DNA from: a virus
Direction: 5' to 3' (one strand)
DNA length: 40,423 bases
IMG/VR virus record: IMGVR_UViG_3300033149_005223
Coordinates: 1 to 40,423 of that record
Below the pieces are notes generated by a model, which did no database searches, was not told the origin of the DNA, and saw only the letters and a program-made list of their open reading frames with translations. Of this stretch, positions 13,293 through 22,913 are shown in pieces. The translations under genes were made by a program, and so were the position numbers. Numbering within the stretch: position 1 is the first letter of the stretch; each line of letters starts with the position of its first letter.

Positions 13293-13763
13293 ATGAAAGC
13301 TCCTAAATGGTTTATAGAGAAGATTAAACAAATAGACCCTGCCCTGGACATTATTAAAGGGCGTTGGGGATATTGGCATCTGGTAAAAAATATAGATACC
13401 CCGGGAAGGAAAAATTATTATAAGGAAGATAAAACCCTCTGGGATGTCCCTAAATATGCCCTGAAATATATTGGAGTGTTTCACGGGAAACCTTTATACA
13501 AATTAGTTAAAAGAACTATCCATATAGGTAAACTACAAGACGCCAGAGGGCATCCAATTGAGCCTTGCCAGAGAATAATTGATTTATTAAGAGAGGCTGA
13601 TTGCTGGAATAGGGAACAGGAATTAAAACAAAAAAATGAAGAATATTGGGATAAACAGAATAAAGAAATTCAAAAAACCGAGCAGGAAATAGAAGATTTT
13701 AAGAGAGATTTTGTAAAAACCGTGAAAAAAATGGAAAATCCAACTATTATTCTAGGGGATTAA
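13293..13763 (+). CDS. Hypothetical virion protein, 156 aa
   Basis: Not recognised. Residues 1-95 look like a compact alpha/beta domain rich in Trp, Lys and Tyr (KGRWGYWHLVKN, YIGVFHGKPLYKLV). Residues 100-145 form a long charged coiled coil. It lies between coat and adaptor, where head-completion or ejection-associated proteins sit. No good ribosome site is visible after the post-coat hairpin. Confidence 0.65.
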   Translation: MKAPKWFIEKIKQIDPALDIIKGRWGYWHLVKNIDTPGRKNYYKEDKTLWDVPKYALKYIGVFHGKPLYKLVKRTIHIGKLQDARGHPIEPCQRIIDLLREADCWNREQELKQKNEEYWDKQNKEIQKTEQEIEDFKRDFVKTVKKMENPTIILGD

Positions 13764-13766
13764 AAT

Positions 13767-14459
13767 ATGGCTACTTTAAGAAAAACCTTTCAAGAATTAT
13801 ATAATGAATTAGCTAATAAACTAGAAGATAGCTCTCATAACACTTGGTCCTTAGACCGCAAAAAGGATTTTATCAATCAGGAAAATGCCAGCCTTTTACT
13901 TTTAATGGCAGAATATTCAGATTGGGAGGGAAATTCCACGACTATAACTACCTCTGCTAATACCCAAGAATATGACCTTCCAGAGGATTTTCAGTTTATT
14001 AGAATGGTTTATCGGGAAAGTGATAATCTGGAGCTTTATCCAATGCCCAGTTTTAATCGGGCAATAAGATATGGTGAGGAAAATAATACAGGAGAACCTT
14101 ATGCTTATTATCTGGTGGATTCTTACAGAGTGGATGATGGAACTACCAGTTATGCTAAAATTGGGTTTTATCCTGTCCCGGATGGAACTTATACCATTTA
14201 TGTAAAATATTATCCCGCTCCTCAAAAATTAGTTAATGATAATGATATAAGCCCAGTTCCGGGACTTTTCCACGATTTAATAATTCTTGGAGCTGGCTTG
14301 AGGGCTTTTGAGGAAAAAGGAATGATAGATATGTATAAACTCTGGGAAAGGTCTTATTTGAAAAGAAAAGAAGAATTTATTAGTTATCTGGCAAGCAGAC
14401 AGAGATATAAAAGTCCATTTTTTGAAAATATTTATCAAACTTGGCTTAATACTTATTAA
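13767..14459 (+). CDS. Head-to-tail adaptor (P22 gp4-like), 230 aa
   Basis: N-terminal helices (FQELYNELANKLEDSS, WSLDRKKDFINQENASLLLL), a central beta region beginning with YDLPEDFQFIRMVYRES, and a C-terminal helical part (LFHDLIILGAGLRAFEEKG) match the adaptor family that docks under the portal in podoviruses. It should form a 12-subunit ring extending the DNA channel. The gene follows the 156-aa gene by 3 bp. Confidence 0.75.
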   Translation: MATLRKTFQELYNELANKLEDSSHNTWSLDRKKDFINQENASLLLLMAEYSDWEGNSTTITTSANTQEYDLPEDFQFIRMVYRESDNLELYPMPSFNRAIRYGEENNTGEPYAYYLVDSYRVDDGTTSYAKIGFYPVPDGTYTIYVKYYPAPQKLVNDNDISPVPGLFHDLIILGAGLRAFEEKGMIDMYKLWERSYLKRKEEFISYLASRQRYKSPFFENIYQTWLNTY

Positions 14460-14461
14460 AA

Positions 14462-14824
14462 ATGCGAAAAGGAATTTTAATATTGCTTTTCATTTCCCTG
14501 CCGGTTTTTTTATGGGCAAGTCCGCTCACTAAACAAGATAAGATATTGGAGGGATTATTTATAACTACCCTGATGATAGATTGGGGGCAGACTTTATATA
14601 TTTCAGAATATCCTGATAAATATTGGGAAAGTAATCCAATATTAGGTGAAAATCCCTCACGGGAAAGGGTTAATGCTTATTTTGCATCTTGTATTGTAGG
14701 GCATATACTAATTACCAGAATTTTACCCCCCAAATGGAGAACAGCTTGGCAAACTATCTGGATAGGGATAGAATTAAAAACTATTCACAATAACTGGCAG
14801 GTAGGTATAAGGGTTAGATTCTAA
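14462..14824 (+). CDS. Membrane protein with signal-like N-terminus, 120 aa
   Basis: Residues 1-19 form a signal peptide or anchor (MRKGILILLFISLPVFLWA-S). Conserved-looking segments follow: DWGQTLYISEYPDKYWESNP, ILGENPSRERVNAYF, then a hydrophobic stretch (about 78-90) and TAWQTIWIGIELK. This pattern occurs in uncharacterised phage membrane proteins. Sitting between adaptor and tail genes, it may act in DNA entry or at the envelope. Stop overlaps the next ATG (TAATG). Confidence 0.6.
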   Translation: MRKGILILLFISLPVFLWASPLTKQDKILEGLFITTLMIDWGQTLYISEYPDKYWESNPILGENPSRERVNAYFASCIVGHILITRILPPKWRTAWQTIWIGIELKTIHNNWQVGIRVRF

Positions 14825-17454
14825 TGACCAAGCGGTATATCATAGAAAGGGAAGCCCTCACTGGGGGATTAAATGATACTCCATTCCCCAGTAATAGACA
14901 TTTAAGCCAAGCCAAAGAGTTTAAGCATATCCGTCCGCAGAAAGATTTTAGTTTAGAAAAAATTAAAGGGAGAAAAACTAAATATTTTGGTTTTACAGGC
15001 TCTCCTTATAGCTTGATAAAAATTCCGCAAGAAAAAGAAATAATAGAACTTACCCAATTTAATAATACCCTGAAATTTCTATATGGTGCTACTGATTATA
15101 CTGCTACTTTATCTACCGGCAAATATTATACTTATTCAGACCTTGCCAGTGCTTTACAAACCGCACTTAATAATGCGGTAGGAAGTTCGGTATTCACAGT
15201 TAGTTATGATTCTTCTACCAGAAAATTTACCATTTCCGCTAATAATATTTTTATTTTATACTGGTATCACGATGATACTACCCTAGACCGAACTTTATTT
15301 GGCTTTAATTGGAGTGTGTCAACAGGCGGTTATCCTTATTCGGTGCAGAGTGAATTTGCAGTAGAAAAAGAACCCCCTAATGATATTCTCTGGACTCAAT
15401 CCGATAAGGTGGTCAATCAAGATAGCACGGAAATAAAATTCCCTGATGGAGATTCTCTTGAATCATCTGATAAATGGAGCGGAATCTGGCATAATCAAAG
15501 ATATTATGCGAGTAATGGGGAATATTTTTTAATTCAAGATAATAAGGAAGAATTTAGAAAGAATTTAAAGGAATATACCCAAGATATAGCTTACATTGAT
15601 TATTTAACTTATAACTCCTTACTAACTATGCCCGATTTTCAGAATTTACCAGACCCCCCAGATACGGATTATGCGGAATTAGATGTAAATAATCCCAGAA
15701 TAAGATATTTTATAGGCAATGCATCTCATACTAGACTATATGATTATCTTAAATTAAGATTATACGCAACAATAGAGCAATATGATTTTGAATTTAGAAT
15801 TTATCAGGAAATTCCAGAGACAGGAGAAAAAGAATTACTTAAATCTATACCTGCCCAAGAATTACCGACCGGGAGTTTTACAGAACAAACCTATGAATTG
15901 GAATATTTATTTAGGGGAGATGGGAGAAATAATTATTTAATATTGGAATTTTATACTTACAGTTCTTCCTCTGAAAGTAATATTAGAATAAATTTAGTGG
16001 TAGATAATGAGGATAGTTATGAGTTGGGGGATTCGGATGGTCTTTGGAACCCCCAGAGTGGATATGGATTATATGGTGAACTAGGAATGGCAAAATATTC
16101 TAAAGATGATTCGGATACATTAAAATACAAAATATCTTTCGTAAACAAATTGGGATTTGAAACGGAACTTTCCCCTGAATTTACTCATCCTTCCACTTTC
16201 ACTAATTCGTATATATTTTTAAGAATTTTTTTGCCGAACCACAATTGGGAAAAATATGACTTGGAATATATAAGGCTTTACCGAACCACCCTAAATGGAA
16301 ATATCTATTATAAACTAATAGATATTCCCCGAAATTTCTTGGAAAATCTTTCAGGAACCAATCAAGTAATAGAACTAGAGGAAACCTTTCCCGATTCCCG
16401 CCTCCAAGAACACGCCGAAGCTGATGTAATAACTACAAGAAGTGGAATAGACCCTTATAAATATTCTTGTTGGTGGCAGGAAAGACATTGGGTTGCTGGG
16501 GTTTCCGATAGTGAAGATGTGGTTTATTGGTCAAAAGCTAATACTCCTGAAAGTTTTGACTTATCTACTAATTGGATAAAGGTTGGTGTGGATGGCTCTC
16601 CCATTACCGGACTTATCCCTCTAGGAGATAGGCTTTTAGTTTTTAAAGAAAATTCCATTTTTATCTTTTATCCTTCTGGAACTGCTTTTGGATTAACTGA
16701 TTTAAAACAAAAGGGAATAGGAACTCGGTCTCATTGGTCTTTGGTGTCCGCTTTTACCAATGAAGGCTCGGCAGTTTTCTTTCAGGGACAAGACGGACAT
16801 TTTTATGCCACTGATGGAATAAAATTAACCAATATTTCAGCGGGAAGGTTAGATGAAACTATAAATTCTCTCAATTTAAATGCCCTTGACCAAACTTATG
16901 CTATATATGATGATTATAATCACGAGATTATCTGGTCAGTTTGCACTGGCACAAATACTTCTCCTGATTTGAATATAGTTTATAATCTAGATAAAAACTC
17001 TTTCCACACTGAAACTATGCCCGCTAATATTTGGACTAAATATACTGATAAGAATACCGGGAAAATAATTATTTTAGGGGCTAGCTCTGATAAAATATTT
17101 GAAAGAGAAAATGATAATGCGGATTTGGATAATGATATATCTATGGTCTGGGAAACTGCGGATTATGATTGTGGAGAGCCAGAAACAGAAAAATCCTTTA
17201 TTGCCCTTTATATATATGCCTATGGAGAAAATTCCAATCAAGAATTATCTATATCTTGGTATATAAATGAAAGCTCCAATGCGGAAGGCACGCATACTTT
17301 GGATTTAACTACTTCCGCTACCGAGCATAGAATTCCAATCAACGGAAGGGGAAAGAAAATAAGATTTAAATTTACCAATACCGACCAACTGGGGAAAGTT
17401 AAAATAGGAAGACTTGTTATAGAATATCAACCAATTGGGGTGATTAAACGATGA
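14824..17454 (+). CDS. Large tail hub/stopper protein, P22 gp10-like beta-propeller, 876 aa
   Basis: Follows the adaptor, as gp10 follows gp4 in P22. Residues about 85-175 (TLSTGKYYTYSDLASALQTA, then FTVSYDSSTRKFTIS) are a small alpha/beta module found in many phage structural proteins. Residues about 550-740 have propeller-like repeats (WQERHWVAGVSDSEDVVYWS, LIPLGDRLLVFKENSIFIFY, GHFYATDGIKLTNIS). The C-terminus is a beta sandwich. The protein likely closes the channel after packaging and forms the short tail tube. Confidence 0.75.
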   Translation: MTKRYIIEREALTGGLNDTPFPSNRHLSQAKEFKHIRPQKDFSLEKIKGRKTKYFGFTGSPYSLIKIPQEKEIIELTQFNNTLKFLYGATDYTATLSTGKYYTYSDLASALQTALNNAVGSSVFTVSYDSSTRKFTISANNIFILYWYHDDTTLDRTLFGFNWSVSTGGYPYSVQSEFAVEKEPPNDILWTQSDKVVNQDSTEIKFPDGDSLESSDKWSGIWHNQRYYASNGEYFLIQDNKEEFRKNLKEYTQDIAYIDYLTYNSLLTMPDFQNLPDPPDTDYAELDVNNPRIRYFIGNASHTRLYDYLKLRLYATIEQYDFEFRIYQEIPETGEKELLKSIPAQELPTGSFTEQTYELEYLFRGDGRNNYLILEFYTYSSSSESNIRINLVVDNEDSYELGDSDGLWNPQSGYGLYGELGMAKYSKDDSDTLKYKISFVNKLGFETELSPEFTHPSTFTNSYIFLRIFLPNHNWEKYDLEYIRLYRTTLNGNIYYKLIDIPRNFLENLSGTNQVIELEETFPDSRLQEHAEADVITTRSGIDPYKYSCWWQERHWVAGVSDSEDVVYWSKANTPESFDLSTNWIKVGVDGSPITGLIPLGDRLLVFKENSIFIFYPSGTAFGLTDLKQKGIGTRSHWSLVSAFTNEGSAVFFQGQDGHFYATDGIKLTNISAGRLDETINSLNLNALDQTYAIYDDYNHEIIWSVCTGTNTSPDLNIVYNLDKNSFHTETMPANIWTKYTDKNTGKIIILGASSDKIFERENDNADLDNDISMVWETADYDCGEPETEKSFIALYIYAYGENSNQELSISWYINESSNAEGTHTLDLTTSATEHRIPINGRGKKIRFKFTNTDQLGKVKIGRLVIEYQPIGVIKR

Positions 17455-17972
17455 CTGGTTCTTGGGGGAAATTTAAAGATAGACATCAACAGGAATGGGC
17501 TCAGGAAATAGATAAGAATATCTCCAATGTTTTTAAGATATTTCCCGAACCCAAGACTATTTTACAATATTCTGGAGACCCCAGCTTGGTTTTAAATAAA
17601 GATTGGAAATCAATAGATTTGCCAGTGCCTAATACAGCCCAAATGATATTATTAAATTGTTTTTTAGAAGCTAAACTGGAAATGCAAGATGGGTTTGGGG
17701 GAACTTTCAAGATACTTTTTCAATTTAAATCTCCCAAAATGTCTAGAGAATTTATTTTCGGGGGGGAAGAATTTATAAACGATACGGGTAGAACTGGATA
17801 TTTTTGGTTAAGAAATCAATTTGATGGATATTTACTTATATCATCCCCCCAAGTTCAATATAGGGTATTACAAAGATTTAGAAATACTTATTACTATGAT
17901 TATTTAACTGAACATCCCTGGGTTCAATTCCTTGATATACAATACCAAATTAAAATATTGGCTTATATTTGA
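17451..17972 (+). CDS. Tail-associated hypothetical protein, 173 aa
   Basis: Overlaps the propeller gene by 4 bp (ATGA). Mostly beta, with aromatic-rich strands (GYFWLRNQFDGYLLIS, RNTYYYDYLTEHPW). Not recognised. Coupling to the tail hub suggests a tail knob, needle-like or receptor-contact part. No separate tail-spike or fibre gene is visible in the genome, so this is one candidate for host recognition. Confidence 0.6.
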   Translation: MTGSWGKFKDRHQQEWAQEIDKNISNVFKIFPEPKTILQYSGDPSLVLNKDWKSIDLPVPNTAQMILLNCFLEAKLEMQDGFGGTFKILFQFKSPKMSREFIFGGEEFINDTGRTGYFWLRNQFDGYLLISSPQVQYRVLQRFRNTYYYDYLTEHPWVQFLDIQYQIKILAYI

Positions 17973-17997
17973 TTTTTTTATTATAAAAGGGTATTAT
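17969..17997 (+). promoter_or_regulatory. Candidate promoter for ejection-protein genes
   Basis: TTGATT (17969-17974), 17-bp spacer, TATTAT (17992-17997), overlapping a second box TATAAT (17995-18000). It overlaps the end of the 173-aa gene and would start RNA just before the AGGAGG of the next gene. Confidence 0.5.
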
Positions 17998-18020
17998 AAT
18001 TAAATAGGAGGTAATAAAAA

Positions 18021-18599
18021 ATGAGCTGGCTTTCAGATATTTGGGAAACCGTAACAGGGCAAAAGGATAGAGAAAAAGCTTATAAAAAGGAAAGACAAGC
18101 CCGGGAACAATATGAAGAATGGAAAGGATTTACTAAACCTATATCTGAACAGGGGAAATATTTAGCCACCACATACACCAGACCTGCCTTTCAACAGGCT
18201 TATTCTTTGGCATCTCAGCTAGGACAGACTCCTGCTTTATATTCAGGATATAATTTAGCTTTACAAAATTTGGCTAACCAAATGGCAAGAATGGGATTAT
18301 CTCAATCGGGAATATCTCAAGCAAGCCAACGAGCTCTTTTAGCCCAAAGAGCTCAACAGGCGGCAGAAACTCAATATCGGGCTAAATTAGGACAACAGCA
18401 AGCTTTAAGAGATTTAGCTTTAAGCGCCCTTCAGGCAGGATTATCAGGAGCTGGAGCTTTAGGGCAAATGTATAGTCCTATAGCTAATCTTTATCTGCAA
18501 AGAGCACAACAGCATTATAAAAGTGCAGGAGATTGGGGGCAAATGTGGGGAGGCTTGGGACAATTAGCAGGACAAGCCCTTTCCAGCTTCTTATTTTAA
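18021..18599 (+). CDS. Internal virion/DNA-ejection protein, 192 aa
   Basis: Ala-, Gln- and Leu-rich, repetitive and helical (QALRDLALSALQAGLSGAG), with a Gly-rich hydrophobic C-terminus. This matches the smallest ejection proteins of podoviruses (T7 gp14, P22 gp7/gp20 type), which leave the capsid first and build a channel across the envelope. N-terminus begins MSWLSDIWETVTGQKD, a common opening for such proteins. TAGGAGGT lies 9 nt before the ATG. Confidence 0.7.
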   Translation: MSWLSDIWETVTGQKDREKAYKKERQAREQYEEWKGFTKPISEQGKYLATTYTRPAFQQAYSLASQLGQTPALYSGYNLALQNLANQMARMGLSQSGISQASQRALLAQRAQQAAETQYRAKLGQQQALRDLALSALQAGLSGAGALGQMYSPIANLYLQRAQQHYKSAGDWGQMWGGLGQLAGQALSSFLF

Positions 18600-18618
18600 A
18601 TAAAAGGAGGAATATGAA

Positions 18619-19497
18619 ATGCCCGCAGGAGCTTCTTTTGGTCAAGGATTAGCTGGAGCATTATCTTCAGCCCTTCAGCAAAAATTAGCAATGCAACTTG
18701 CTCAACAAATGGCAGAGCAGGAACTTCAGAGAAAAATGGAGCTAGAAGAAAGGCGAGCTCAATTACAATATGAAAATCAAAAACAGCTTCTTATGGATAG
18801 GGCTATGAGTGATTATGAAGTTAGAAAAAGAATTCACGAGGAAGCTTTAAAGGGAAATCCCGTTGCTCAAGAAATAGAAGAAGAATTAAGGAGAAAGGGG
18901 GAATTACAAGAAGAAGAATTAGGGCTAAAAAGGGAGTGGCTGGAATTGCAAAAGCAATTTGCTCAACCTTCTAGGAAAGGAGGAGGAAGAACAGCTCGGA
19001 GGCAAGCTAGTCCAGAACAATTTTTATCAGGTTTTTTGGCTGAATTGCACGCAATAAATATTAACCCCGAATTAAGCGATGAGCAAAAAGCTGATTTAAT
19101 AGACAAAACAATTCGCTCGGCTAGATTACAAGCTGATATATTGGGATTTTCGGATGTTATTCCTTTTATAGATAAGTATGCTGGTGAATATTTGGGATAT
19201 GAAACCCTTCCTCTTTATGCCCGGGGAGATATATACCAAAGACAAGGATTGAGTAATTTATTTGCACGGCAACCAGTTCCTCGTGCCGGATTGGGATTAT
19301 TCTCTGGGACAGAATTAAGTCAATCCGAGAGTCCAATTAAATTGGGAGCTATACCATTTACCGGGGAAGTGGGAAAGGGATGGATAGGTTTAACTCCAGA
19401 GGAACAGAAAAAAAATAGACTTAAAATAGTAAAAGAAAGAGAAAGACAAATCCCATCAACTCTGGGAGAAGTTGCAGAATCACCTTATTTATGGTAA
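18619..19497 (+). CDS. Second ejection/internal virion protein, 292 aa
   Basis: Starts with a Gly/Ala/Gln-rich amphipathic segment (QGLAGALSSALQQKLAMQLA), then a long charged coiled coil (residues 30-125) and a mixed alpha/beta C-terminal half. Composition and place between the other two ejection candidates support the role. AAAGGAGGAATATGAA precedes the ATG; a nearby upstream ATG is out of frame. Confidence 0.65.
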   Translation: MPAGASFGQGLAGALSSALQQKLAMQLAQQMAEQELQRKMELEERRAQLQYENQKQLLMDRAMSDYEVRKRIHEEALKGNPVAQEIEEELRRKGELQEEELGLKREWLELQKQFAQPSRKGGGRTARRQASPEQFLSGFLAELHAININPELSDEQKADLIDKTIRSARLQADILGFSDVIPFIDKYAGEYLGYETLPLYARGDIYQRQGLSNLFARQPVPRAGLGLFSGTELSQSESPIKLGAIPFTGEVGKGWIGLTPEEQKKNRLKIVKERERQIPSTLGEVAESPYLW

Positions 19498-19501
19498 ATA
19501 A

Positions 19502-22500
19502 ATGACCGATTTTCAAAATATATTCCCTATTAGTTCAGGTAAGAGTGAGTATGATTATATATTCCCTGTTAGTTCGGGGAAATTGGGGAGTGCTTATAAA
19601 GTTAAATCGGGAGATATATTCCCTATACAAAAAGGCAGAATTTCTCCTAGAAAAAAAACCCGAAGGGGTATCCCCCCCGAATTGCAAACCCCTGAAGGTT
19701 GGGCAGAATTTATTAAAGAACATCCCGAAATTACTGGCTATCAGCCCCCTAGTAAAGTAGGGAAAGAAGCACAAGAATTATGGAAAGGATTTAAAGAAGA
19801 ATTAAAAGCTTATTTAATGGCTCCGATTTTACCCTTTGTAATTCCAGCTACTACCGCAGTTGCGGGATATAAAAAAGCAAAAGAGACGGGCGAACCTTTT
19901 ATGGAAGCTTGGGGAGAATCTCTCCGGGAAGTTGGCAGGGAAGCTAAAAAGGGCATTAAGGAATATTTTGTTAGTTATAAGCACCCCTGGGAACATATTA
20001 AAAAATATCCTATTTCCACAGTTCTTGATATAGCAACATTATTTACAGCGGGTGGAACTTTATTAGCTAAAACAGGAACTGTGGCATCTAAATTAGCTTT
20101 TATGGGAGCACAGGCGGAAAAATCAGCCGGGATTAAGGCTTTATCTGAATTGGCTATTAGAAGTGGTGAGCGAATGGCAAAAACGGGGACAAAAATGATA
20201 GAATATGGATTGCCTTATACTTATATTACCAAACCCCTGAAATGGTCTGAAAAAAGCTTCATAAAAGCGATGGAGAAAGGAATTCCCAGAGAAGAATTGG
20301 GAATTCCCGCTAGGATTGGAAGGGTATATAGTGATGTTAAGGCAGGATTAACTGCTCAAAAATTAAGAGCACGCTCTAAAATAAGATTATCTCACGCTAA
20401 AATCCAAACTCTAAACAAAATTGCTCAAGAGAAAAAAGAATTGGGGAATATTTCCCCTGAAGAAATATCTGCTGTTATGGATTATGCTCAAATTCCTTAT
20501 CCCGAACTGCCAGAATCAGTAAAAATTATTATGGAAAATTCCCCGCAAGCTCAAAAATTATATCAAATTCTTAAAAAACACGGAGAAGATTTAAAAAAGA
20601 CGGAGATTAAAGAGGGATTTTATACCCGGGAAATAGCAGAAAGAAGATTATATAAACCCTATGCGGTTAAGATAGAAAAAGAAAAGCTTTTAGATAAAAT
20701 CACAGCCGAATATATAGATGAACACGGAAAGATGCCCACTCCCGAAATTTTAGAAAAAAAATTCCAAGAAAGAAAAGAGGAATTGATTGCGAAAGGCGAA
20801 TGGGATGCTAGAGTTGAAACTACCGCAGAACTTTTAAAACAGGCTTATAAAGATAAGGCAGATAATTTAGCTTATATATATTCTTTAACCGAATTAGCGG
20901 AAAATAAGGGAATAGAAGATTTAGTCGCTTATCTGGGGAATGTGGAACATATATATCCCCCGGGATTTGCCCGTGCTTATCGGGGTGGTAAAATTGCTCC
21001 CATAAATTGGGAAAAGGCTATGGTGGTAAGGGAATGGATGCAACACCAAGCCCTTGCTCAAAGGCAATTTATGAATGATGTTATTCAAACTGGATTAAAA
21101 GAAGGATGGTTAAGAAGATGGGCGGGAGAAGAAATAGATAGAGCTAATGAAGTCTTTTTAATTCCAGATGCACATAGAGTTTATTTGGAAACTGTGGAGA
21201 GGGTTTTAAAGAAAATAAATTGGGAAAAATTGATTCAAGGAGTAAAAGAGGGGCAAAAAAATAGATGGAAAGCTATATCTCAAATTATTAAAAAAGCAAT
21301 AGAAGATAAAGAAATAAATGAACCATTGGCGGAATTAAGTAAAGAATTTACCCAGCTTTTAGATGACCAATTAAAATCCGTGATGAGGAAAGGAAAAGGT
21401 CTTCGCTGGGCGACCACAGCAACAAAAATGAAATATCCTGTTTATGTTATCCCCAAGCGGGTTGCTTCTCAATTAGAACGGGAAAGTAAAAGGGTGGGAA
21501 TATTTAATGGTATGAGATTATTCTGGGATTTACCGCTTAATTTCTGGAGATATATGGTATTGGGGCTTTCTCCCAGATGGTATCTTTATAATACTGTTGG
21601 CAACATTATTTTTAATTTACTTTATGGAACTACTAAAGGATATAAATATGCTTTAGAAAAGAAATGGGAACCTTATGTTCCACCAGAAGTGGGAATGGGA
21701 TTTGTTCGCTCGGAAGCAGAATTTCCAATAGGAGCTACTAGAGGATTATGGTTTTTAAAGCGTCCAGAAAAAATAGTAGAAGTGCCTTCAGCTCTTTACG
21801 AGACTGTCCAAGTGGTTGATAAAAAAGCTAATGTTTGGGGTTCATTGGCTAAATTTACTAGAAAAGCAATAGAAATGCCCCCCTCTCTTAATGAAAAAAT
21901 TGAGTATTTCTTTAAAAAAGCTTTATTCCTTGAGGCTATAGATAGGGAAGCCCGCAAGGCTTTAATGAAAGATACACTCCGTAAAGGATGGTTTTTAAAT
22001 AAAGAATTAGTAGAAAAAAAGATGATGGAATTACTTAAAAACCCGGATGTAGTTTCTAAAGCTCTGGATGCGGTGGGAGATTTTATGTTTAATTACTGGA
22101 ATATGAGTAGATATGAAAAGGAATTTTTAAGGAGAATTATCCCCTTCTGGAGCTGGTATAGGAATATTTTCCGGTTAGTATATTGGACTTTACCAATGAA
22201 ATACCCGGGAAGAACCAGATTGCTTTTAGCTTTAGGGGAAATAGGAAAATCTGCTTGGAGAGAAAATTTAAAAGATTTAGGAATAGACCCGGATTTATTA
22301 ACCGCTAATATGCCCTGGATGGAACACGCAGTCCCTATCGGGTATGACCCTAAAGAGAAAAAGGTTATTTTCTGGAATACTGCTGGAGCTAATCCATTTG
22401 CCACAGTCTCGGAAATGGATTTTAATAATTTAATTGCCTCTACTCATCCTGTCTTAAAAGTGGGCGCTGAGCAGGCTTTTGGAAAGGATGTTTTCAGGGA

Positions 22501-22912
22501 AAAAGAATTTGATAGTCCTTTTGTTTATAAAGACCCTCTCGGAAGGTTATGGGTTCCCACAGATAAACCCCCTTATTTCAAAAGAGTGAATAGAATAGCT
22601 CCTCCGCTTTTGGAACATTTTTTAAGGCAAATTCCTCATTATAACTTGCTTGTTAAACCATTTTATTATAAAATGAAATATGGGACGGTGCCTTATGAAT
22701 ACGGCGTTTCTGCTATATATAGACCGCTCTTTAAGAGAACAAAAGAAGGGGAATTTGCTTATACCAGAACACCAGCGGAATTGGGAATGAAATTGTTTGG
22801 ATTTCCCACAACTAAAATAAGCCCTGAACAAATGCAAGTTCCCGAAAGAATGATTAAAGCTTTAAGAACCACTATTTTTAAAGAATACCAAAAACAAACA
22901 GGAGGTAGATAA
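19502..22912 (+). CDS. Large internal virion/ejection protein, 1136 aa
   Basis: Longest gene of the genome, third of the ejection set, comparable in place and size to T7 gp16. The N-terminus has three copies of an IFPxxxGK/R motif at residues 7-14, 20-27 and 39-46, in a Gly/Ser/Lys tail. Long helices follow, then an amphipathic/hydrophobic part near 675-720 (LSPRWYLYNTVGNIIFNLLY) that could insert in a membrane, and a C-terminal globular part. No lytic transglycosylase motif is recognised, unlike T7 gp16. The start has no clear ribosome site and lies 4 bp after the previous stop. Confidence 0.7.
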   Translation: MTDFQNIFPISSGKSEYDYIFPVSSGKLGSAYKVKSGDIFPIQKGRISPRKKTRRGIPPELQTPEGWAEFIKEHPEITGYQPPSKVGKEAQELWKGFKEELKAYLMAPILPFVIPATTAVAGYKKAKETGEPFMEAWGESLREVGREAKKGIKEYFVSYKHPWEHIKKYPISTVLDIATLFTAGGTLLAKTGTVASKLAFMGAQAEKSAGIKALSELAIRSGERMAKTGTKMIEYGLPYTYITKPLKWSEKSFIKAMEKGIPREELGIPARIGRVYSDVKAGLTAQKLRARSKIRLSHAKIQTLNKIAQEKKELGNISPEEISAVMDYAQIPYPELPESVKIIMENSPQAQKLYQILKKHGEDLKKTEIKEGFYTREIAERRLYKPYAVKIEKEKLLDKITAEYIDEHGKMPTPEILEKKFQERKEELIAKGEWDARVETTAELLKQAYKDKADNLAYIYSLTELAENKGIEDLVAYLGNVEHIYPPGFARAYRGGKIAPINWEKAMVVREWMQHQALAQRQFMNDVIQTGLKEGWLRRWAGEEIDRANEVFLIPDAHRVYLETVERVLKKINWEKLIQGVKEGQKNRWKAISQIIKKAIEDKEINEPLAELSKEFTQLLDDQLKSVMRKGKGLRWATTATKMKYPVYVIPKRVASQLERESKRVGIFNGMRLFWDLPLNFWRYMVLGLSPRWYLYNTVGNIIFNLLYGTTKGYKYALEKKWEPYVPPEVGMGFVRSEAEFPIGATRGLWFLKRPEKIVEVPSALYETVQVVDKKANVWGSLAKFTRKAIEMPPSLNEKIEYFFKKALFLEAIDREARKALMKDTLRKGWFLNKELVEKKMMELLKNPDVVSKALDAVGDFMFNYWNMSRYEKEFLRRIIPFWSWYRNIFRLVYWTLPMKYPGRTRLLLALGEIGKSAWRENLKDLGIDPDLLTANMPWMEHAVPIGYDPKEKKVIFWNTAGANPFATVSEMDFNNLIASTHPVLKVGAEQAFGKDVFREKEFDSPFVYKDPLGRLWVPTDKPPYFKRVNRIAPPLLEHFLRQIPHYNLLVKPFYYKMKYGTVPYEYGVSAIYRPLFKRTKEGEFAYTRTPAELGMKLFGFPTTKISPEQMQVPERMIKALRTTIFKEYQKQTGGR

Positions 22913-22913
22913 A

